Part shown: positions 14,865 through 19,250 of the stretch, piece by piece | How positions within the stretch are numbered: the first letter of the stretch is position 1 | Layout: every line of letters begins with the position of its first letter | Origin: CAZSDW01 sp964605705 | GTDB taxonomy: Bacteria; Fidelibacterota; UBA2242 | NCBI GenBank assembly: GCA_964605705.1 | Contig: CAZSDW010000053.1 | Span: forward strand, 1 to 19,250 | Length of the DNA: 19,250 bases | Direction: 5' to 3' | The notes under the pieces: generated by a model | Database searches by the model: none | Told to the model about the DNA's origin: nothing | Seen by the model: the letters and a program-made list of their open reading frames with translations, nothing else | Position numbers and translations under genes: made by a program

Positions 14865-15706
14865 AAACCTACCTGGACTGTTTTCCCTGTTTTGTTGACC
14901 AAGCCCTGCGCTGTGGGCGTTGGGTTACAAAAGATGAAACGATATTAAAGCAATTAATCAATGAAGTGGGAATGATGCTGAAGGATATTCCCCTGACAAA
15001 CACGCCACCGGAAACTGGTGAGGTTATTTTTAAACGCGTTAGAGAAATCAGCGGTGTGGATGATCCCCTGGCTGAAAAGAAAAAGCGAAGTACTCAGGAA
15101 GTATTGAAAATTTATCCACAGTTTAAACAGATGGTCACCAGTTCTGATGACCCTCTGATGACTGCTATTCGTTTGGCAATTGCCGGGAATGTGATCGATT
15201 TTGGAATCAGTGATGATTATGATATCGAAAAAGAGATTCAAGAAACACTTAGTAAGGAATTTGAAATTTGTGATATTAAAGCTTTTCGTAGTGCGCTGGA
15301 GCGTGCCCAAAACATACTGTATATTGGCGATAATGCCGGCGAGTCAGTGTTTGACCGCTTATTGATTGAGACGATGGGCAAACCGACTGTTTTTATTGTG
15401 CGAGAGGAACCTGTACTGAATGATGTGATCTTTGATGATGCAGTTGCGGCGGGACTGGACAAGGTCGCAAACATCTATTCTTCGGGCAGTACAGCACCGG
15501 GCACAATCCTTGAAAGTTGCAGCCGTGAGTTTCGTGAACTGTTCGGAGATGCTGATCTGATTATCGCCAAAGGGCAGGGTAATTACGAAGGGCTATCGAC
15601 TGAAAAACGTCCGATCTACTTTTTATTAAAAGCCAAATGCCCGGTGATTGCCCGGGATATCGGCGTTGAAACCGGCGCTATTGTTTTGAAAAGGAACGGT
15701 AATTAG
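14861..15706 (+). CDS. DUF89/ARMT1-like metal-dependent phosphatase family protein
   Basis: This 281-residue DUF89 (type I, archaeal PH1575-like) protein belongs to a family of metal-dependent damage-control phosphatases. Landmarks are CFPCF at 7-11, AGNVIDFG (108-115), the metal-binding GDNAGES (156-162; D157 and N158), REEPVLNDV (181-189) and KGQGNYE (237-243). Start is TTG at 14861 with GGAG eight bases upstream and a four-base overlap (TTGA) with the preceding small gene. It may remove damaged phosphorylated metabolites that would hamper cofactor synthesis; the substrate is unknown. Confidence 0.92.
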   Translation: MKTYLDCFPCFVDQALRCGRWVTKDETILKQLINEVGMMLKDIPLTNTPPETGEVIFKRVREISGVDDPLAEKKKRSTQEVLKIYPQFKQMVTSSDDPLMTAIRLAIAGNVIDFGISDDYDIEKEIQETLSKEFEICDIKAFRSALERAQNILYIGDNAGESVFDRLLIETMGKPTVFIVREEPVLNDVIFDDAVAAGLDKVANIYSSGSTAPGTILESCSREFRELFGDADLIIAKGQGNYEGLSTEKRPIYFLLKAKCPVIARDIGVETGAIVLKRNGN

Positions 15707-16087
15707 ATGCCGATAAAATTTCAACATCTGGGATTGACTATTATAGAAAAAACTGATATCCGGGAATTTTATCAGGATATTCTGGGAATGAAAATTCAGA
15801 AAGAATTCACACTGAGTGGAGAGCTTGCAGAGCAAATATTCCGGCAGGATCGTGACATTAAGGTTGTTGCAGGAACGATTGGTAATCTGTTTGTTGAATT
15901 GTTTTTAGCAGAAGAAAATCCCAATGTTGTATGGGAACATATCTGCTTTATCAGCGAAAACCGACCAGCGCTGATCGATGCTTGCCAGGCGAAAAATTAT
16001 CCGGTGACCGTGATTGAGCGGAAGCCTTTTGACATTGTTTTTATCAAAGATAAATCGGGAAACCTGTTTGAAATTAAACAAGGTTAA
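15707..16087 (+). CDS. VOC (glyoxalase/bleomycin-resistance) superfamily protein
   Basis: This 126-residue protein fits one VOC domain: two paired beta-alpha-beta-beta-beta units with N-terminal HLGLTI and FYQDILGMKI, then EHICFISENRPALIDAC and a C-terminal DKSGNLFEI. Possible metal ligands are H7, the Glu in NLFVELF, the second-half His of EHICF and the terminal Glu of FEI, the classic pattern. It starts directly after the DUF89 stop, with AAGGAACGG inside the end of that gene. It might bind a metal or a small ligand; the role in this cluster is unknown. Confidence 0.88.
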   Translation: MPIKFQHLGLTIIEKTDIREFYQDILGMKIQKEFTLSGELAEQIFRQDRDIKVVAGTIGNLFVELFLAEENPNVVWEHICFISENRPALIDACQAKNYPVTVIERKPFDIVFIKDKSGNLFEIKQG

Positions 16088-16110
16088 GATTGTTATAATA
16101 ATGAGGAACT

Positions 16111-16515
16111 ATGAATAATATGATGGTGGCAGTTGCTACGGATAATGGCGAAAAATTTATTGATCGACATTTTGGAGATGCGAAATATTATGATATTTAT
16201 AAACTGACAAATACCAATGCCCTGTTTATTAAGAGAATCGAAAATGTGATTGAGGAGCAGGAGGCTGTCCATGCGAATCCGGAAAAAGCAAAGGGAGTCG
16301 CCGGACTCCTGAAAAAAGAAAATGTTACGGTGGTTATATCAAAAATATTCGGACCGAATATAAAGCGGATCCGCAAAAATTTTGTGTGTGTGATTATGAA
16401 TGATGAGTCTATAAAAGACGCGTTGGAACGACTGATTTACAATTGGGCTTTGATTGTCACGGAATGGGAAAAAGGTGCAGAAAGAAACCATTGCATTCTC
16501 AGGAAGTCCCTGTAA
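16111..16515 (+). CDS. Divergent NifX-like protein (second copy)
   Basis: This 134-residue protein has a NifX-type opening (VAVATDNGEKFIDRHFGDAKYYDIYKL), a central GVAGLLKKENVTVVISKIFGPNI, and an extended tail absent from the other two copies (ALIVTEWEKGAERNHCILRKSL). It lacks the GPG..A motif of copy one. Three ATGs are possible (16111, 16120, 16123); GAGGA is close to the first. It could bind a related metal cluster, or act as a regulator as NifX-like NafY or NifY proteins do. Next comes the metal exporter gene. Confidence 0.83.
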   Translation: MNNMMVAVATDNGEKFIDRHFGDAKYYDIYKLTNTNALFIKRIENVIEEQEAVHANPEKAKGVAGLLKKENVTVVISKIFGPNIKRIRKNFVCVIMNDESIKDALERLIYNWALIVTEWEKGAERNHCILRKSL

Positions 16516-16546
16516 TTAAAGCTAAAAAGTTTAAGTGAGGAGCGAG

Positions 16547-17572
16547 ATGATAATCCTTAGCGCTTTCAAACAGAGTCTCATGATCACCGGTTTTATCTTT
16601 GTCATGATGCTGGTGATCGAATATATCAACGTGCAGACCAGGGGAGTCTGGCATGACATTCTGAAAAAGGGCAAGTGGATGCAGTACGTCGTTGCTGCAC
16701 TACTGGGGGCGATTCCCGGTTGTCTTGGTGCATTTACAACGGTGACTCTTTTTTCTCATGGGATGATGTCTTTTGGGGCTTTGGTGGCGACAATGATTGC
16801 CACCAGCGGTGATGAAGCCTTTGTCATGCTGGCGATGTTTCCGGGTAAAGCCCTCCTATTAATTGCGCTGACCTTTTTAATTGGAATCGTCAGTGGCTTT
16901 TTGACGGATAAATTCATTAAACTTCCGGGTAAGCCGGGTTGGCTCCCGGAAAAAGATTTTCCCCTTCATCAGGAAGATAACTGCATCTGTTTTCCAAAGG
17001 GTGAAATTAAAAGACAGTTACATCACTCATCAATGGAGCGGGTTTTGTTGGTTGTCATTATTTTGATACTGTCCGCGGTTATTTTCACCGGTAAAATTGG
17101 ACCGGCGGAATGGAATTGGGTTAGAATCACCCTGCTGGTTTCGATGCTGGTATCGCTGTTTATTGTCGGAACAGTCCCGGAACACTTTTTAAAAGAGCAT
17201 TTGTGGAATCACATTGTCAAAGTGCATATTCCCAAAATATTTCTATGGACCTTCGGAACGTTATTGGTTATCGGCGTTTTGATGCAGTACATTGATATTT
17301 CAGCCTGGATAGCCGGGAATTTGGTTATCACATTAATAATTGCAGTCCTGGTTGGAATAATCCCGGAATCGGGTCCGCATCTGGTGTTTGTGACGCTTTT
17401 TTTCAACGGGACTTTGCCTTTCGGGATATTGCTGGCAAATTCGATTGTGCAGGATGGTCACGGCATGCTTCCGTTGCTGGCTGAATCGAAGCGGTCGTTT
17501 CTGCTGGTGAAAGGTATCAATGTCATTATCGGATTGATGGTTGGTTTATTGTTTATCGGCATTGGATTGTAG
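16547..17572 (+). CDS. Putative manganese/heavy-metal transporter (ArsP_2-like, about ten TM)
   Basis: This 341-residue integral membrane protein has about ten hydrophobic helices. It consists of two related halves: GAIPGCLGAFTTVTLFSHG (54-72) and GIIPESGPHLVFVTLFFNG (270-288) align, each followed by FGxLxA and an acidic/His segment (SGDEAF, QDGHGM). The middle loop contains H141, C146, C148, H159 and H160. This resembles the ten-TM putative heavy-metal exporter family ArsP_2, often annotated as a manganese transporter. An in-frame GTG at 16535 is rejected because GAGGAG precedes ATG 16547. It may move the metal used or discarded by the cluster. Confidence 0.85.
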   Translation: MIILSAFKQSLMITGFIFVMMLVIEYINVQTRGVWHDILKKGKWMQYVVAALLGAIPGCLGAFTTVTLFSHGMMSFGALVATMIATSGDEAFVMLAMFPGKALLLIALTFLIGIVSGFLTDKFIKLPGKPGWLPEKDFPLHQEDNCICFPKGEIKRQLHHSSMERVLLVVIILILSAVIFTGKIGPAEWNWVRITLLVSMLVSLFIVGTVPEHFLKEHLWNHIVKVHIPKIFLWTFGTLLVIGVLMQYIDISAWIAGNLVITLIIAVLVGIIPESGPHLVFVTLFFNGTLPFGILLANSIVQDGHGMLPLLAESKRSFLLVKGINVIIGLMVGLLFIGIGL

Positions 17573-17597
17573 ATGTGAAAACCAACCAGTCAGGATT

Positions 17598-17867
17598 ATG
17601 AATAAATTAAAAGTAAAAGCCGTGCCGAACGCTGAAAAACAACCAAAAAGGAAAATGTCGCCCTTTGGTCATTTATTCAGATTTATTGGCTGGTGGTTCG
17701 GATTTACCGGTCTTTATGCTGCCTTTGCGGTTTGCCCGTTTTGCGGACAAGCAGGATGCCCGGTCGGTCTGGCGACAGCCGGGACAGTCGGAGCATTTTT
17801 TGCCCTGTGTTTGCAGGACTGGAAACGGCTGATTGCATTAATAAAACAAAAAATACGGAAAGGATAA
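17598..17867 (+). CDS. Small cysteine-rich membrane protein of unknown function
   Basis: This 89-residue protein has a basic N-terminus, then hydrophobic segments around 28-46 and 58-72. The CPFCGQAGCPVG motif (C46, C49, C54) joins the two helices, and C71 lies in the second; a metal or redox site at the membrane is plausible. The upstream in-frame extension inside the transporter gene is rejected: CAGGA lies just before ATG 17598. It sits between a metal exporter and a NifX-like gene, with the next gene starting two bases after its stop. I do not recognise a named family. Confidence 0.8.
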   Translation: MNKLKVKAVPNAEKQPKRKMSPFGHLFRFIGWWFGFTGLYAAFAVCPFCGQAGCPVGLATAGTVGAFFALCLQDWKRLIALIKQKIRKG

Positions 17868-17869
17868 AC

Positions 17870-18202
17870 ATGAAAATCGCAATTCCCCTGACAGGCGGAC
17901 AACTGTCATCTCATTTTGGTCACTGTGAAGAATTTGGTATTTATGAAGTCGAAAATGGTGATATTGTAAAATCAGAGAAACAAACACCGCCGGCGCATGA
18001 ACCGGGCGTCTATCCCCGCTGGTTGCACGAAATGGGCGTCAATGTCGTGATAGGTGGCGGCATGGGCAACCGGGCACAGGATTTGTTTCATCAGAACTGT
18101 ATTGATGTCTATTATGGCGTGCTGACGCCCGATCCTGATGAGATAATTAAAACCTATCTGGCTGGCGATCTTGAAAGCGGTGTCAATCTCTGTGATCATT
18201 AA
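17870..18202 (+). CDS. NifX/NifB-family protein (third copy)
   Basis: This 110-residue protein matches the small NifX-like family: MKIAIPLTGGQLSSHFGHCEEFGIYEVENGD, then GVNVVIGGGMGNRAQDLF, and a C-terminal AGDLESGVNLCDH. Cysteines (in HCEEF, QNCID and NLCDH) and a rich set of histidines distinguish it from copy one. An overlapping longer frame to the left is non-coding, since AAAGGA lies just before ATG 17870. It ends the plus-strand cluster and is followed by a strong terminator. The role is probably cofactor binding or transfer. Confidence 0.92.
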   Translation: MKIAIPLTGGQLSSHFGHCEEFGIYEVENGDIVKSEKQTPPAHEPGVYPRWLHEMGVNVVIGGGMGNRAQDLFHQNCIDVYYGVLTPDPDEIIKTYLAGDLESGVNLCDH

Positions 18203-18210
18203 TCGTATTC

Positions 18211-18250
18211 AACCTCCCGGAGGTTCTAAACCTCCGGGAGGTTGTTGTTT
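18211..18250 (+). terminator. Double-palindromic terminator between convergent genes
   Basis: AACCTCCCGGAGGTT (18211-18225), a CTA loop, and AACCTCCGGGAGGTT (18229-18243) form a 15-bp perfect stem. GTTGTTTTT follows. Each arm is also a palindrome on its own. It ends the NifX cluster and faces the minus-strand methyltransferase end at 18251. Confidence 0.9.
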
Positions 18251-19069
18251 TTACCCGATTCGGATGTGCGCCAGTGACATGATTTTCATCGAATCGGATA
18301 TGTTCATTCCGATACGTTTAAAGAACGGGTAGTTTTTTTTATGTTTATGGAACATCGGTATAGTATCAAGTACTTTGATACTAATGTTCCATTTCTCCAA
18401 ATCGTAAATATTATCGATGCCCCAGATCAAATTCGCTGATGCATCCATCCCGCCGCGCTTGATCACCATTTTATTGGCGACCCTGACACCGGTATTTGAA
18501 CTGTAATCAAAGATAATGTCCACACCGGGGAAGTGTTTAAAAAACAGGCTAAACAGTTCCCGGATATCGTTTTCATTAAAATAATAGATGACCCCGGCAA
18601 ACATAAGCATTAAATATTCCGGAGTGCCAATGTCTTTGAACCATCTAATATCGAATACGGATTTTGATATAAAGTGTCGCCGGGCAGTTTCGGGAATATA
18701 TTTTTTGCGCAGATCAATGACATCCGGCAGATCGAGATCAAACCAGTGCAATTTGCCATTATCGATCCGATTAAAAGTCGTATCGAAACCGCAGCCGATA
18801 TTGACGATGGTGGCATCCGGGTGAAGATTGATAAAGGCTTCGATCTTATGATCAAAATAGATACTTCTGGAAATCCACGATACCTGACTCAATTTACTGA
18901 TGTTCCGGGCGATGGTCGTGAAATCGTAATGGATAGTTTGTATGATCGAAAGCGCGATTTTATCGATAAGAAGCGGTTTTCTCTTTTGGGTTTCAATTGC
19001 CCTGCCCCAGAGTGGAAGTAGCAAGGTCTGTTGGACATTACCAAGTTCTAATGTGATCTTATCAGACAT
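18251..19069 (-). CDS. LCMT/Ppm1-family SAM-dependent O-methyltransferase
   Basis: This 272-residue protein is related to the leucine carboxyl methyltransferase / Ppm1 / TcmP-type family, whose members methylate carboxyl or hydroxyl groups. The SAM site is TIVNIGCGFDTTFNRID (87-103), followed by WFDLDLPDVIDLRKK (the acidic SAM ribose ligand and family motif). GVIYYFNENDIRELF follows the fourth strand and matches the common GVLmYLxxxxv pattern. AAGAGG precedes ATG 19069. It faces the NifX cluster and shares only the terminator, so it belongs to another unit with the membrane gene upstream. The substrate is unknown. Confidence 0.9.
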   Translation of the reverse strand: MSDKITLELGNVQQTLLLPLWGRAIETQKRKPLLIDKIALSIIQTIHYDFTTIARNISKLSQVSWISRSIYFDHKIEAFINLHPDATIVNIGCGFDTTFNRIDNGKLHWFDLDLPDVIDLRKKYIPETARRHFISKSVFDIRWFKDIGTPEYLMLMFAGVIYYFNENDIRELFSLFFKHFPGVDIIFDYSSNTGVRVANKMVIKRGGMDASANLIWGIDNIYDLEKWNISIKVLDTIPMFHKHKKNYPFFKRIGMNISDSMKIMSLAHIRIG

Positions 19070-19107
19070 TCAATACCTCTTGAAATATATCTGATTTTTA
19101 AAGATTG

Positions 19108-19250
19108 TTACTGCTTTGTACCAGGCTGCCTTTTGGCTATCAAAGCCGCTACCAGCAGTTCCAATCCTAAAAAGGCCGCTATGGAAGGTCCAAAGGAAAA
19201 GTCACCGGCAAATGAAGCGATGAGACCGCCGATAATCGCTACGATTCCCA
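19108..19250 (-). CDS. C-terminal fragment of a membrane protein, possibly ABC-type metal permease
   Basis: The last 47 codons of a gene enter from the right edge and stop at 19108-19110. The peptide is hydrophobic with two helices (GIVAIIGGLIASFAGDFSFGP, then an AAFLGLELLVAALIAKR segment) and a short basic tail. The pattern resembles the end of ZnuB/MntB-like (ABC-3) metal permeases, where a SxxxDxPxGP loop is followed by a last helix. The evidence is short and the assignment tentative. It lies 38 bases before the methyltransferase start, so they may be one operon. Confidence 0.4.
   Translation of the reverse strand, partial: GIVAIIGGLIASFAGDFSFGPSIAAFLGLELLVAALIAKRQPGTKQ

Noticed and set aside
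17693..17869. Upstream extension of the third NifX-like gene
   Set aside because: This part overlaps the Cys-rich membrane protein in another frame and lacks family similarity; AAAGGA just before 17870 fixes the start.
1..19250. Prophage, insertion sequence, CRISPR array, tRNA or rRNA
   Set aside because: No transposase, integrase, terminal repeats, cas genes, tRNA cloverleaf or rRNA segments were seen.

Overview
The window looks like a metagenome-assembled scaffold from an anaerobic or fermentative bacterium. The basis is a run of 100 N at 1145-1244, ferredoxin-rich genes, a radical SAM enzyme, a Rex NADH sensor, Mrp/Mbh-type antiporter subunits and NifX/Mrp/MinD-ferredoxin genes typical of strict anaerobes. 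Bacterial Shine-Dalgarno sites and sigma70-like promoters argue against an archaeon. A FCB-group lineage (Calditrichota, Marinimicrobia or relatives) would fit the overall style, but this is a weak guess and no marker gene settles it.

Left arm (1-5478, minus strand): one operon-like block read from right to left. It holds rex, mrpE, mrpF, mrpG, an MbhD-like piece of MrpA, a fused MbhE/MrpB protein, mrpC, mrpD (interrupted by the N gap) and a second antiporter-like subunit running off the left edge. Most junctions overlap by 1-4 bases. The order matches the membrane arm of the energy-converting hydrogenase Mbh (mbhA to mbhH). Rex leads the block and has a near-consensus Rex box over its own promoter, so the block may respond to NADH/NAD+.

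Divergent control region (5479-5648): back-to-back promoters. The leftward one carries the Rex box. The rightward one carries two copies of a 20-bp palindrome, one between -35 and -10 and one just after -10.

Right arm (5649-18202, plus strand): about 18 co-directional genes. First come a DUF134 DNA-binding/zinc-ribbon protein, two small MPRGDGTGP-type (DUF5320-like) proteins and a 2x[4Fe-4S] ferredoxin, all four with Gly/Arg-rich tracts. A radical SAM protein, a metallo-beta-lactamase-fold protein, an MFS transporter and a methyltransferase follow. Next are a glutaredoxin and an orphan GroES, then an Mrp/NBP35 ATPase and two tandem MinD-like ATPases with inserted ferredoxin domains. The last part holds three NifX-like cofactor-binding proteins interspersed with a four-cysteine small protein, a DUF89 phosphatase, a VOC protein, a putative ten-TM metal exporter and a cysteine-rich membrane protein. 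The Mrp + two MinD-ferredoxin ATPases + NifX core resembles the Desulfovibrio orange protein (ORP) system, whose ORP binds a Mo-Cu cluster. The simplest reading is a redox- and metal-linked apparatus that builds or carries a metal-sulfur cofactor; its real product is unknown.

Right edge (18211-19250): a strong double-palindromic terminator separates the plus-strand cluster from a convergent minus-strand Ppm1/LCMT-type methyltransferase, preceded by the C-terminus of a membrane protein that may be an ABC-type metal permease. No gene-free stretch exceeds 300 bases.
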